This document shows positions 49,824 through 58,783 of a DNA stretch of 64,000 nucleotides, piece after piece. The stretch's first letter is position 1. Every line of letters starts with the position of its first letter. The notes under the pieces were generated by a model. The model searched no databases. It was not told the DNA's origin and was given only the letters and a program-made list of their open reading frames with translations. The position numbers were made by a program, and so were the translations under genes. The stretch comes from Nocardia sp. CY41 (GTDB lineage: Bacteria > Actinomycetota > Actinomycetes > Mycobacteriales > Mycobacteriaceae), in contig NZ_VUOS01000020.1 in NCBI RefSeq assembly GCF_009829325.1, positions 1-64,000 on the forward strand, written 5' to 3'.

Positions 49824-49950
49824 CTACCCCGGCACCCGGCGCGGGCGCGCCACCGATTCGCCGCCGCCGTTCGGGCAGACGGCGCGCGACCGAAGCCCGG
49901 CCGTCGGCGGCGCCACAGCGCTCGCACACCGTGCGCATCTTCAGTGCCAT
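49824..49950 (-). pseudogene. DUF1272 zinc-finger protein relic (internal deletion, frameshift)
   Basis: The start MALKMRTVCERCG is that of DUF1272, small multi-cysteine proteins. In another frame, about 20 codons later, VCPNGGGESVARPRRVPG and a stop match the usual C-terminus (VCPNCGGEL...RPRRVPG). The middle Cys-rich segment is gone and the two ends are out of frame, and the CPNC motif has become CPNG. The gene is therefore a broken remnant, not a functional protein. It lies between the lipoprotein hydrolase and the TSUP transporter. Confidence 0.6.
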
Positions 49951-49961
49951 TCGCCCGCTGC

Positions 49962-50729
49962 CTAAGACGTCACCAAGCGGATCACCGCGATCAGGCCGAC
50001 CACGACGATGACCGCGCGCAACAAGGTGGGCGGCATCCGCCTGCCCAACCGTGCGCCGAGCTGCCCCCCGATGATCGAGCCGAGCGCGATCAGCACGACC
50101 GCGCGCCAGTCCACGTCCGCCACGACGATGAAGATCACCGCGGACACCGCGTTCACGATCAGGGCGAGCGCATTCTTCGCCCCGTTGAGGCGCTGGATGT
50201 CGTCGTGCACGAAAACGCCGAGCAACCCGATCAGCAACACGCCTTGCGCGGCGCCGAAGTACCCGCCGTAGACGCCTGCGGCGTACACCGCGGCGAACAG
50301 GATGGGTCCGCCGTGCGCGGGCGCCGGAGCGCCGTCGTTCTCCCGGCGGCGTTTCACCCAGATCGCCAGCCTCGGCTGCACGACGACCAGCACCAGCGCC
50401 ACGAGAATCAAGACCGGCACGATCGCCTTGAACGCACCGGCGGGCAAGACGAGCAGCAGCACCGCCCCGGTGATGCCGCCGAGCAGCGAGGCCGTGCCCA
50501 GGCGGAGCAACCGGTCACGCTGGCCCGCGAGTTCGCGGCGATACCCGTGCACGCCGCTGATCGAGCCCGGGACCAGACCGATGGTGTTGGACACATTCGC
50601 CGTCACCGGCGGGAGGCCGAAGGCGAGGAGAACGGGGAAGGTGATCAGCGTGCCGGAGCCGACGATCGTGTTGATGCCGCCCGCCGCGATGCCCGCACCG
50701 AAGACCGCCAGTTGCTCCAGCCAGGTCAT
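49962..50729 (-). CDS. TSUP-family (TauE/SafE) membrane transporter
   Basis: The 255-residue protein has seven to eight membrane segments and the TSUP signature in both halves: GINTIVGSGTLITFPVLLAF and AAVYAAGVYGGYFGAAQGVL. The family exports sulfite, sulfoacetate and other organosulfur anions. The central hydrophilic loop (WVKRRRENDGAPAPAHGG) is on the cytoplasmic side. ATG at 50729 has AAGGAT five bases upstream and is preferred over TTG at 50735. Substrate unknown. Confidence 0.85.
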   Translation of the reverse strand: MTWLEQLAVFGAGIAAGGINTIVGSGTLITFPVLLAFGLPPVTANVSNTIGLVPGSISGVHGYRRELAGQRDRLLRLGTASLLGGITGAVLLLVLPAGAFKAIVPVLILVALVLVVVQPRLAIWVKRRRENDGAPAPAHGGPILFAAVYAAGVYGGYFGAAQGVLLIGLLGVFVHDDIQRLNGAKNALALIVNAVSAVIFIVVADVDWRAVVLIALGSIIGGQLGARLGRRMPPTLLRAVIVVVGLIAVIRLVTS

Positions 50730-50844
50730 AGCCAATCCTTCGACGTGTCCACTGCCGGACCGAACCGTAGCGTTGTCGTCGGATGACCCGACGAAGGGAC
50801 CTCCCTTTCCGGCCTACTCGCGGCACGGTAAACTCGCGGACATC

Positions 50845-50886
50845 ATGCAGCGGGCACTTCTTCTCGACCGCCGCGACGGGGTCTGA
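50845..50886 (+). CDS. leuA leader peptide
   Basis: A 13-codon frame reads MQRALLLDRRDGV and stops. Three consecutive leucine codons (CTT CTT CTC) sit where ribosome stalling would reshape the following terminator. It begins just after a TAAACT -10-like box (50829-50834). Leucine-rich leader peptides of this kind are known before actinobacterial leuA genes. Confidence 0.75.
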   Translation: MQRALLLDRRDGV

Positions 50887-50911
50887 TCGGACCGGCTCCC
50901 GTCGCGGGGTT
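50871..50911 (+). terminator. leuA transcription attenuator
   Basis: CCGCGACGGG (50871-50880) pairs exactly with CCCGTCGCGG (50898-50907), followed by GGTTTTG. The 5' arm overlaps the end of the leader peptide, so a ribosome stalled at the Leu codons about 10 bases upstream would leave room for alternative pairing, while a ribosome that finishes would let the terminator form. The 17-base loop contains the leader stop codon. Confidence 0.75.
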
Positions 50912-50969
50912 TTGCTGCGCCGGTCGACCCAGCCCATTGGGAAAAACGACATCCTCGGGAGAACCGCCC

Positions 50970-52763
50970 ATGTCCCCTGCTGACGCATTCGTATCCGGCG
51001 CGCGCACCATCACCGCGCCGAGCAAACCCGCCCCCGCCGACCAGCCCGGCTGGAACAGGCAGAAGAACTCCTCGATGCCGACCTTCCGTTACCGGCCGTT
51101 CGCCGAGGAGGTCGAGCCGATCACGCTGCCCGACCGCACCTGGCCGGACAACGTCATCGATCGGGCTCCGGGCTGGTGCGCGGTCGACCTGCGCGACGGC
51201 AACCAAGCGCTGATCGACCCGATGAGCCCGGCTCGCAAGCGCCGCATGTTCGACCTGCTGGTGCGGATGGGTTACAAGGAGATCGAGGTCGGCTTCCCGT
51301 CGGCGAGCCAGACCGATTTCGACTTCGTCCGCGAGATCATCGAGGACGGCGCGATCCCCGACGACGTGACCATTCAGGTGCTGACCCAGTGCCGCCCGGA
51401 GTTGATCGAGCGCACGTTCGAGGCCTGCGCCGGCGCGCAGAACGTCATCGTGCACTTCTACAACTCCACCTCCATCCTGCAGCGGAAGGTGGTGTTCCGC
51501 GCCGACCGCGAGGCGGTGAAGAAGATCGCCACCGACGCCGCCGCGCTGTGCCTGGAGATCGAGCAGCGCTACCCGGATACCAACTGGCGTTACGAGTACA
51601 GCCCGGAGTCCTACACCGGCACCGAGCTGGAATACGCCAAGGACGTCTGCGACGCGGTGTCGGCGATCATCGCCCCGACGCCGGAGAAGCCGCTGATCAT
51701 CAACTTGCCCGCCACCGTGGAGATGGCCACCCCGAACGTCTACGCCGATTCGATCGAGTGGATGAGCCGGAATCTGGCCCGCCGGGAGTCGATCGTGCTG
51801 TCGCTGCACCCGCACAACGACCGCGGCACCGCCGTGGCCGCCGCGGAGCTGGGTTACCAAGCCGGAGCCGACCGCATCGAGGGCTGCCTGTTCGGCAACG
51901 GCGAGCGCACCGGCAACGTCTGCCTGGTGACGCTGGGGATGAACCTGTTCTCTCGCGGCATCGATCCGCAGATCAACTTCTCCGACATCGACGAGGTCCG
52001 CCGCACCGTCGAGTACTGTAACCAGCTGCCGGTGCACGAGCGGCACCCGTACGGCGGCGACCTGGTCTACACCGCGTTCTCCGGCAGCCACCAGGACGCC
52101 ATCAACAAGGGCCTGGACGCGATGAAGACCGCGGCCGACGCCGCCGGGGCGGACGTCGACGACATCGTCTGGGAGGTGCCCTACCTGCCGATCGACCCGA
52201 AGGACGTCGGCCGCACCTACGAGGCGGTCATCCGGGTCAACTCGCAGTCCGGCAAGGGCGGCGTCGCCTACATCATGAAGACCGACCACGGGTTGGCGTT
52301 GCCGCGACGGCTGCAGATCGAGTTCTCCCAGGCGATCCAGAAGATCACCGACGGCGAGGGCGGCGAGGTGACGCCCAAGGAGATGTGGGACGTCTTCCAC
52401 GAGGAGTACCTGAGCCCGATCCGTCCGCTGGAGCGGATGCGCCAGAAGGTCACCGCGTCGGAGACCGACGGCGGAGTCGACTCCATCGTGGCGGTGGTGA
52501 AGGTCGACGGTGTGGAGCAGGAGATCACCGGCAAGGGCAACGGGCCGCTCGCGGCGTTCGTCGACGCGATCGCCGCGGTCGGCTTCGACGTCGAGGTGCT
52601 GGACTACTCCGAGCACGCCATGTCCGCGGGTGACGACGCCCAGGCCGCCGCGTACGTGGAGTGCGCGATCGGCGACCGAGTGGTGTGGGGCGTGGGCATC
52701 GCCACCTCGATCACGACGGCGTCGCTGCGCGCGGTGGTGTCGGCGGTGAACCGGGCGCACTGA
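50970..52763 (+). CDS. leuA: 2-isopropylmalate synthase
   Basis: The 597-residue enzyme condenses acetyl-CoA with 2-oxoisovalerate, the first step of leucine synthesis. It has the metal/acyl signatures DLRDGNQALIDPMS (about 72-85) and LHPHNDRGTAVAAAELGYQA with GNGERTGNVCLV, a hinge region, and a C-terminal regulatory domain (about 475-597, GGVDSIVAVVKVDGVEQEI) that binds leucine. Length matches the long actinobacterial form. ATG at 50970 is preceded by GGGAG. Expression is expected to be controlled by the attenuator directly upstream. Confidence 0.95.
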   Translation: MSPADAFVSGARTITAPSKPAPADQPGWNRQKNSSMPTFRYRPFAEEVEPITLPDRTWPDNVIDRAPGWCAVDLRDGNQALIDPMSPARKRRMFDLLVRMGYKEIEVGFPSASQTDFDFVREIIEDGAIPDDVTIQVLTQCRPELIERTFEACAGAQNVIVHFYNSTSILQRKVVFRADREAVKKIATDAAALCLEIEQRYPDTNWRYEYSPESYTGTELEYAKDVCDAVSAIIAPTPEKPLIINLPATVEMATPNVYADSIEWMSRNLARRESIVLSLHPHNDRGTAVAAAELGYQAGADRIEGCLFGNGERTGNVCLVTLGMNLFSRGIDPQINFSDIDEVRRTVEYCNQLPVHERHPYGGDLVYTAFSGSHQDAINKGLDAMKTAADAAGADVDDIVWEVPYLPIDPKDVGRTYEAVIRVNSQSGKGGVAYIMKTDHGLALPRRLQIEFSQAIQKITDGEGGEVTPKEMWDVFHEEYLSPIRPLERMRQKVTASETDGGVDSIVAVVKVDGVEQEITGKGNGPLAAFVDAIAAVGFDVEVLDYSEHAMSAGDDAQAAAYVECAIGDRVVWGVGIATSITTASLRAVVSAVNRAH

Positions 52764-52971
52764 CCGGGCATTCCGGAAGGATTCGATCGGGCGTCGCGAC
52801 GGTTCCACCGCGCGGCGCCCGATCTCGCTGGCGCAGACCGGTTGTGGCGGCCTACCGCTCCCAGGTGCGGCATGCCTACCGCGACACGGCGTAGCGAACC
52901 CCGTGCTAGCGTGGGATTCGCACTCCAAGCGCCGAGCTCTCTGCTCGAACTCCCGAGCAGATGGGGGAACC

Positions 52972-54654
52972 GTGACAACTAACGACCACAATCCGACCTC
53001 TCCGCCCTGGCTGCAGAGTCATTCCGTGGATACGGCCGAAGTCAGCGACGCGGAGTCAGCGGCCACCGACCCGTCGGCCGAGCCGATCGGCGGCGCGGAA
53101 GCGAAGGAAACCGACGTGACGGATGGGCCTGCCCGGTCCGACGCACAGCCCGAACAACCGGAGCCGCAAGGTTCGTCGGAGCAGACCACGGCCTATCCCC
53201 AAGCCGCCGCACCGGCACAGGCTTGGGCGCCCCCGCAGGCCGGACCGGCCGAGCCCTATGGTTCGTACGCCCCGCCGAGCCCGGGCGCGTACCCCCCGCC
53301 CTCGCCTTTTCCGGGTGAGCCGTTCCCTACCGGCGCATTTCAGCCGCCGTCGAGTCACAGCGGTAGCCATCCCATAGCCACACCACCGGACGGGCCCCAT
53401 CCCGGCTACGGGGAGTACCGCCAGGAGATCGGCAGCGACGGCCTGGTCCGGCGCGTGCCCGTGGATTCCGCGCAGCCCGAACCCGCTGCGCCGCAGCCTG
53501 ATCAGCCCAGCGGACCCATCTACAGCTGGGCGCCGCCGCCCCCGCCGGTGACACATCAGCCTCCGCCTCCCCCGTATCAACCGCCGCCTCCGCCGGCGAT
53601 CGGGCAACCGCAGGTGCCGAGCTGGCAGGGCGGTCCGCCGCATCTGTCCGCGCCGCCGTTCCAACCGCAGCATGTGCCGCAGCCCGGCCAGCCGGGGCAT
53701 TCGGTCAACGACCTGAATCTGCTCAGGCGGGCCCGCAGGGCGCCGCGCAGCGGTTGGCGACGTGCGGTGCACAAGGCGTCCGGCGGCATGATCAACCCGG
53801 GCGAGTCGGCGGCCGACATCGTCTATCAGGACCTTGTCGACCGGGTGAACCAGCCGGTGCGCGGGGACTACCGGATCGCGATCCTCTCGCTCAAGGGCGG
53901 CGTCGGGAAGACCACCACCACGGTCGGTCTCGGCTCCACCTTCGCCTCGCAGCGCGGCGACCGGGTCATCGCGATCGATGCCAATCCCGACCTCGGCACG
54001 CTCGCCCACCGAGTGCCCCGGCAGACCCGCTCCACGGTGCGCAACCTGCTCGAGGATCAGCACATCACCAGGTACTCCGACGTGCGGGCGCACACCTCGC
54101 AAGCGCCGAGCCGCTTGGAAGTGCTTGCCAGTGAACAGGATCCGGCGGTCTCCGAGGCGTTCAGCGAAGCGGACTACCGCAAGGCGATCGGGATCCTGCA
54201 GTCGTTCTACAACATCATCCTGACCGACTGCGGCACCGGCTTGATGCACTCCGCGATGGCGGGCGTGCTGGATATGGCCAGCTCACTGGTGCTGGTCACC
54301 TCGCCCGCGATCGACGGCGCACGCAGCGCCTCGGCCACGCTGGACTGGCTCGACCACCATGGCTACGGCAAGCTCGTGGAGCGAACGGTCGTGGTGGTGA
54401 ACGCTTCCCGGCGCGGCGCGTCCACCGTCGACCTCGACCAGCTGCGCAAACTGTTCCTCGATCGCACCCGCGCGGTGCAGGTGGTGCCGTTCGACGACCA
54501 CCTCGCCGAGGGCGCGGAGATCGATCTGGAACTGGTGAGCAAGCCGACGCGGCGGGCGCTGCTGGAACTGGCGGCCATGGTCGCCGACGACTTCGGCTAC
54601 GTCAGCTCGCAGGCCCAGCATCCCTACCGGCATCAGCCGCCGCCGGGATTCTGA
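52972..54654 (+). CDS. MinD/ParA-like ATPase with Pro-rich N-terminus (EspI-like)
   Basis: The 560-residue protein has a disordered N-terminal half (1 to about 245) very rich in Pro, Ala, Gln and Glu, then a basic linker (LLRRARRAPRSGWRRAVHKA), and a C-terminal MinD-type ATPase with deviant Walker A SLKGGVGKTTTTVGLG, IDANPDLGTL and TDCGTGLMHSAM. This is the architecture of EspI and other ATPases tied to type VII (ESX) secretion in mycolata, but no ESX genes are nearby. The GTG start has GGGGGAA upstream. It is convergent with the LysR gene. Confidence 0.82.
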   Translation: MTTNDHNPTSPPWLQSHSVDTAEVSDAESAATDPSAEPIGGAEAKETDVTDGPARSDAQPEQPEPQGSSEQTTAYPQAAAPAQAWAPPQAGPAEPYGSYAPPSPGAYPPPSPFPGEPFPTGAFQPPSSHSGSHPIATPPDGPHPGYGEYRQEIGSDGLVRRVPVDSAQPEPAAPQPDQPSGPIYSWAPPPPPVTHQPPPPPYQPPPPPAIGQPQVPSWQGGPPHLSAPPFQPQHVPQPGQPGHSVNDLNLLRRARRAPRSGWRRAVHKASGGMINPGESAADIVYQDLVDRVNQPVRGDYRIAILSLKGGVGKTTTTVGLGSTFASQRGDRVIAIDANPDLGTLAHRVPRQTRSTVRNLLEDQHITRYSDVRAHTSQAPSRLEVLASEQDPAVSEAFSEADYRKAIGILQSFYNIILTDCGTGLMHSAMAGVLDMASSLVLVTSPAIDGARSASATLDWLDHHGYGKLVERTVVVVNASRRGASTVDLDQLRKLFLDRTRAVQVVPFDDHLAEGAEIDLELVSKPTRRALLELAAMVADDFGYVSSQAQHPYRHQPPPGF

Positions 54655-54685
54655 TCGGTCCCCGATTCGGTACCGCCGTCCGGAG

Positions 54686-55654
54686 TTACGCCGATGCGGC
54701 GGTGCCCTTTCGGTGCGCCGTCCCGGAATCGGCTGCCACCAGTGCCACGGCCGATTCGAATGCCGCGAGCACAGCCGCTATCGCGGGACGGGCATCGGCG
54801 CGGGGGCGGGTGGCCAGCTCGTACATCCGGGCGGCCCGCACGCCGGACAACCGCAGCACCGCCAGGTCCGGGTGGGCCACTGCGTAGCGCGGCATGAGCG
54901 CGACGCCGTAGCCGGTGGCGACCAACGTCTCTATGACGCGGAAATCGTTGAGCCGCTGGGCTATCCGCGGCTGCACGCCGGTCACGGTGGCGATCGAGCG
55001 CAGCACGTCGTCGACGGGGAAGCCGCCCCGCACGCTCAGCCAGGTCTCGTCGGCCAATTCCTCCGGCGTGACGGCCGATCGGCCCGCGAGCCGGTGCGTC
55101 GGCGCCGCGACGACGTCGATCGGCTCCCGCATGAGCATCCTGGTGGCAACGCGCGGGTCGGTGCTCGGGGCGGCGCGTTCGTCGCGATGGGTCAGGACCA
55201 CGTCGTAATCGGCGAGTAGTCGCGCCACTTCCGACGGCGGCACGTCCTCGTCCCGCGCGACCACCTCCACCCCGCTGTCCACCATGCCCGGCAACACATG
55301 CGGCAGCAGCAACGCGCCGCCCGAGGGGAACACCGCGACGCGGACCCGCCCGCGCGGCGAGCCGCGGTAGTGCGCCATCTCGGCGACCGCGCGATCCATC
55401 GCGGCGAGCACTTCGTCGGCGCGCACCACGAGAGCACGTCCGGCGTCGGTGAGCCGGACCCGCCTGCCGTCCGGTTCCAGCAGGGCCACGCCCGCTTCCC
55501 TGGCCAGCACCTTGAGCTGCTGTGAGACGGCGGAAGGCGTCATCGACAGCGCCGCGGCGACGGCGGCCACGGTGCCGCGATCGGCCAGTTCACGCAGCAC
55601 GCGCAGCCGCTCGAGCGCCATCGGGGAACCGGGTGCGACGGGAGAGGAATTCAT
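54686..55654 (-). CDS. LysR-family regulator
   Basis: The 322-residue protein has an N-terminal LysR helix-turn-helix (LERLRVLRELADRGTVAAVA, then AALSMTPSAVSQQLKVLAREA) and a periplasmic-binding-like effector domain. It is divergent from a DMT transporter gene, with 63 bases between them, so it likely controls that exporter and itself, in the manner of ArgP/LysG-type regulators. The ATG overlaps no ribosome site, so the transcript may be leaderless; a second ATG lies 11 codons in. Confidence 0.85.
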   Translation of the reverse strand: MNSSPVAPGSPMALERLRVLRELADRGTVAAVAAALSMTPSAVSQQLKVLAREAGVALLEPDGRRVRLTDAGRALVVRADEVLAAMDRAVAEMAHYRGSPRGRVRVAVFPSGGALLLPHVLPGMVDSGVEVVARDEDVPPSEVARLLADYDVVLTHRDERAAPSTDPRVATRMLMREPIDVVAAPTHRLAGRSAVTPEELADETWLSVRGGFPVDDVLRSIATVTGVQPRIAQRLNDFRVIETLVATGYGVALMPRYAVAHPDLAVLRLSGVRAARMYELATRPRADARPAIAAVLAAFESAVALVAADSGTAHRKGTAASA

Positions 55655-55717
55655 TAAGCAATACTACATTATTGATCAACAATTATTCGATTGTCCTGAT
55701 GGTTAGCGAGCCGCACG
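55655..55717. promoter_or_regulatory. divergent AT-rich promoter, LysR / DMT transporter
   Basis: The 63-bp intergenic region is markedly AT-rich and contains the palindrome TTGATCAA (55672-55679) and two ATTATT blocks, suitable for a LysR operator of the T-N11-A type. The exact site is not resolved. Confidence 0.45.
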
Positions 55718-56677
55718 ATGAAGGACGTGACCAACCGCGACCGTCTGCTCGGCCTCACCGTCGTCCTGCTCTGGGGACTGAACTTCCTCGCCATCCGGAT
55801 CGGGCTCGACCACTTCCCGCCGTTCTTCTTCGCGGCGCTGCGCTTCGCGGTGCTCGCGGTGCCCGCACTGCTGTTCGTCCCGCGTCCCGCGGTCCGGATG
55901 CGCTGGATCCTGCTGTACGGCACCGGTTTCGGCATCCTGCAGTTCGCGTTCCTGTTCACCGCGATGCGGGTGGGCATGCCGACTGGGCTCGCCTCGCTGG
56001 TACTGCAGTCCTCCGCGCCGTTCACCGTGCTGCTCGGCACGCTGCTACTGGGTGAGCGGATGCGTCCGGTCCAGGTCGGGGGCCTCGCCGTCGCGGTGGC
56101 GGGCATGGCGGTGATCGGATGGGACCGGCTGGCCCACGCCGCCCTGTGGCCGGTGCTGCTGACCCTGGCGGGCGGGCTCGGCTGGGCGTTCGGCAACATC
56201 GGCGCGCGTCTGGCCGGCACCGAGACTCCCGGCGTCAATCCGCTGCATCTGATGCTGTGGACCACCGCCATCCCGCCGGTCCCGCTGTTGGCGCTGTCCA
56301 TGGTCGCCGAAGGACCGGTGACGGGCGCGCGTGCCCTGGCCGAGTCGTTCACAGCCGAGGGTTTGCCGGCGCTGCTGGCCCTGGCCTACATCGCCGTCCT
56401 CGCCACCGTGGTCGGTACGGGACTGTGGACCTATCTGCTCGGCCGTTATCCCGCAGGAGTGGTCGCCCCGTTCTCGTTGCTCGTACCGGTCGTCGGAATC
56501 GCCGCCGCCTGGGCCGCCCTCGACGAGACACCGACCCTGATGTCGCTGGTCGGCGGCCTCGTGGTGCTGGCGGGCGCGTTTGCCGCCACGTCGAGCAGGC
56601 CACGTGCGGTGACGGCGGACATTCGCACCGGGACACCGAGCGCCCCCGCACTGGCCGACGCCGGCCGCCCGGCCTGA
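55718..56677 (+). CDS. EamA/DMT-superfamily transporter (exporter)
   Basis: The 319-residue protein has ten hydrophobic segments in two EamA repeats, starting LLGLTVVLLWGLNFLAIRIGL, with LASLVLQSSAPFTVLLGTLL ending the first repeat and PFSLLVPVVGIAAAWAALDE the second. The family exports amino acids and metabolites such as cysteine, threonine or riboflavin precursors. The divergent LysR gene is the likely regulator. Substrate unknown. Confidence 0.87.
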   Translation: MKDVTNRDRLLGLTVVLLWGLNFLAIRIGLDHFPPFFFAALRFAVLAVPALLFVPRPAVRMRWILLYGTGFGILQFAFLFTAMRVGMPTGLASLVLQSSAPFTVLLGTLLLGERMRPVQVGGLAVAVAGMAVIGWDRLAHAALWPVLLTLAGGLGWAFGNIGARLAGTETPGVNPLHLMLWTTAIPPVPLLALSMVAEGPVTGARALAESFTAEGLPALLALAYIAVLATVVGTGLWTYLLGRYPAGVVAPFSLLVPVVGIAAAWAALDETPTLMSLVGGLVVLAGAFAATSSRPRAVTADIRTGTPSAPALADAGRPA

Positions 56678-56922
56678 CCAGGCGGTCGCGCCCGGATCCG
56701 GCCACCGCCGACGGCGACGACGCCGCGGCCGGGTCGCGCTGCGCAACCAGATCGGGCCCACCCGGCGGACGCCGAAGCACTCGCCTCCGCGGGTGCTCGA
56801 CCGCACAGATTCCGCGCGGCGCGCCGATGGCTTTGCGGGGTGGGTGCGAGATCCTCGAATTGCCGCCTTACAGTAGTGCCCGGCGTGGAAGTTGGTCCCG
56901 GTTCTAGGCGGCAGAGCGGCGC

Positions 56923-58689
56923 ATGGCAGAAAATCGATGGACCGTATCGCGAAGAGCACTGCTTCGTAACACGGTCGCGGCGGGGGTGGCAGCGGGGGCG
57001 CTGACGGCAGGTGCGTCGCGACCGACGCGGGCCGCGGCGAATCCCGGCGGAAGACGGGTCGCGGTGCTCGGCGGCGGTGTCGCCGGTCTCACCGCCGCGC
57101 ACGAGCTCACGGAACGCGGATTCCAGGTCACCGTCTACGAAAAGCGCGCGTGGGGCGGCAAAGCCCGCAGCGTCGGCGTGCCGGGCACCGGAACGGGAGG
57201 ACGACCGGATCTGCCCGGCGAACACGGCTTCCGCTTCTTCCCCGGCTTCTATCAGCACGTGCCGGACACCATGCGCCGAATCCCATTCCCGGGCAATGCC
57301 AACGGGGTATGGGACAACCTGGTCGCGGTGCCGGAAGCGCGTTTCGCCCGGCGCGGCGGCGACGACTTCCGCGTTCCGCTCGGTCCGCGCGCCCGCGCCG
57401 AATTCTCCCCGGCCGGTTTCCGCGAGACGCTCGGCGCGGCGGTGTCCACGGCGCTGAAGATGCCCACGAACGAGGGGATCTACTTCGCCGAACGCCTGCT
57501 GGTCTTCAACACCAGCTGCGACGCCCGCCGCCTCGGCCAGTGGGAGCGCACCTCCTGGCACGACTTCGTCGGCGGCCACGCGCGCTCGCACGAGTTCCGC
57601 GCCCTGCTCTCGCGCACGCTGACCAGCATCATGGTCGCCGCGAAGGAGAACGTGGCGAGCGTGCGCACGATCGGCACGATGGGGGAGCAGTTCCTCGGCA
57701 ACCCGATGGGGATCGGCAACGACGGCGGCCTGGACCGCGTGCTGAACGGCCCCACCAACGCGGTCTGGATCGAGCCGTGGTTGCGGCGGATCCGCGAACT
57801 CGGTGCGGACTTCGTGCTGGGCGCCGAAGTGCGCGAACTGGAGGTGCGCGACCGCAGGATCGTCGCGGCGCGCGTGGTGGACGAGACCGGCGCGCAGCGC
57901 ACGGTCGAGGCGGATTATTTCGTCGTCGCGCTGCCCGCCGAACGGGCGCGCACCCTGTGGTCGCCGCAGGTGCTCGAGGTCCAGCCCGAATTGGCGGGGA
58001 TGGACCACCTCGTCACCGACTGGATGAACGGCATCCAGTTCTATCTGCGCAGGCAGGCCGACATCTCCCGCGGCCACACCGCCTACATCGACGCGCCGTG
58101 GTCGCTCACCTCGATCAGCCAGAACCAGTTGTGGCGGCGCAAGCTGCCCGAGTTCGGCGACGGCGGTGTGCAGGACTGCCTGTCGGTGGACATCTCCGAC
58201 TGGAACACGCCCGGCATCCTCTTCGGCAAACCCGCCAAGGAGTGCACGCACGAGGAGATCGCCCGCGAAGCATGGGCGCAGATCAAAGCCCACTTGGACG
58301 ATCGCGGCGAGGTGCTGCGCGACGACGACCTGCACTCCTGGTTCCTCGACCCCGGCATCACCTGGCAAGAGGGCCGCAATGCCAACGCCGACCCGCTGCT
58401 GATCAATACCGCCGGTTCGTGGGAGTACCGCCCGCAGCCGCACGGCGCACTGGAAAACCTGTTCCTGGCAGGCGATTACGTGCGCACCAACGTCGACCTG
58501 GCGACCATGGAAGGCGCCAACGAGTCCGCGCGCGCCGCGGTGAACGCGCTGCTGGACGTGGCCGGCTCGAATGCGGAGCGCTGCCGGATGTACACCCTCT
58601 ACCGCGCGCCCGAGCTGGAACCGCTGCGCCGGCTCGACGCCGACCGCTACGCCGCCGGCCAGCCGAACATGTTCGACGTGCCGGTCTGA
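56923..58689 (+). CDS. Tat-exported FAD-dependent amine oxidase/phytoene-desaturase-like enzyme
   Basis: The 588-residue flavoprotein starts with a twin-arginine signal (SRRALLRNTVAAGVAAGALT). The FAD motif RRVAVLGGGVAGLTAAHELT follows, with EHGFRFFPGFYQHVPDTMRR, which is typical of hydroxysqualene dehydroxylase/carotenoid-desaturase-like proteins, and the C-terminal FLAGDYVRTNVDLATMEGAN closing the FAD site. The family oxidises or desaturates lipidic substrates. A Tat signal on such an enzyme is unusual and suggests a role at the cell envelope. Confidence 0.82.
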   Translation: MAENRWTVSRRALLRNTVAAGVAAGALTAGASRPTRAAANPGGRRVAVLGGGVAGLTAAHELTERGFQVTVYEKRAWGGKARSVGVPGTGTGGRPDLPGEHGFRFFPGFYQHVPDTMRRIPFPGNANGVWDNLVAVPEARFARRGGDDFRVPLGPRARAEFSPAGFRETLGAAVSTALKMPTNEGIYFAERLLVFNTSCDARRLGQWERTSWHDFVGGHARSHEFRALLSRTLTSIMVAAKENVASVRTIGTMGEQFLGNPMGIGNDGGLDRVLNGPTNAVWIEPWLRRIRELGADFVLGAEVRELEVRDRRIVAARVVDETGAQRTVEADYFVVALPAERARTLWSPQVLEVQPELAGMDHLVTDWMNGIQFYLRRQADISRGHTAYIDAPWSLTSISQNQLWRRKLPEFGDGGVQDCLSVDISDWNTPGILFGKPAKECTHEEIAREAWAQIKAHLDDRGEVLRDDDLHSWFLDPGITWQEGRNANADPLLINTAGSWEYRPQPHGALENLFLAGDYVRTNVDLATMEGANESARAAVNALLDVAGSNAERCRMYTLYRAPELEPLRRLDADRYAAGQPNMFDVPV

Positions 58690-58783
58690 ATCGCGATCAG
58701 TAGACGCCGCCCGGCGAGAGGTCTGTCGACACGGGGCTCGGATATTCGGTGCGCCGCCATCATCGAGGCGATAGCCTCTGCCT

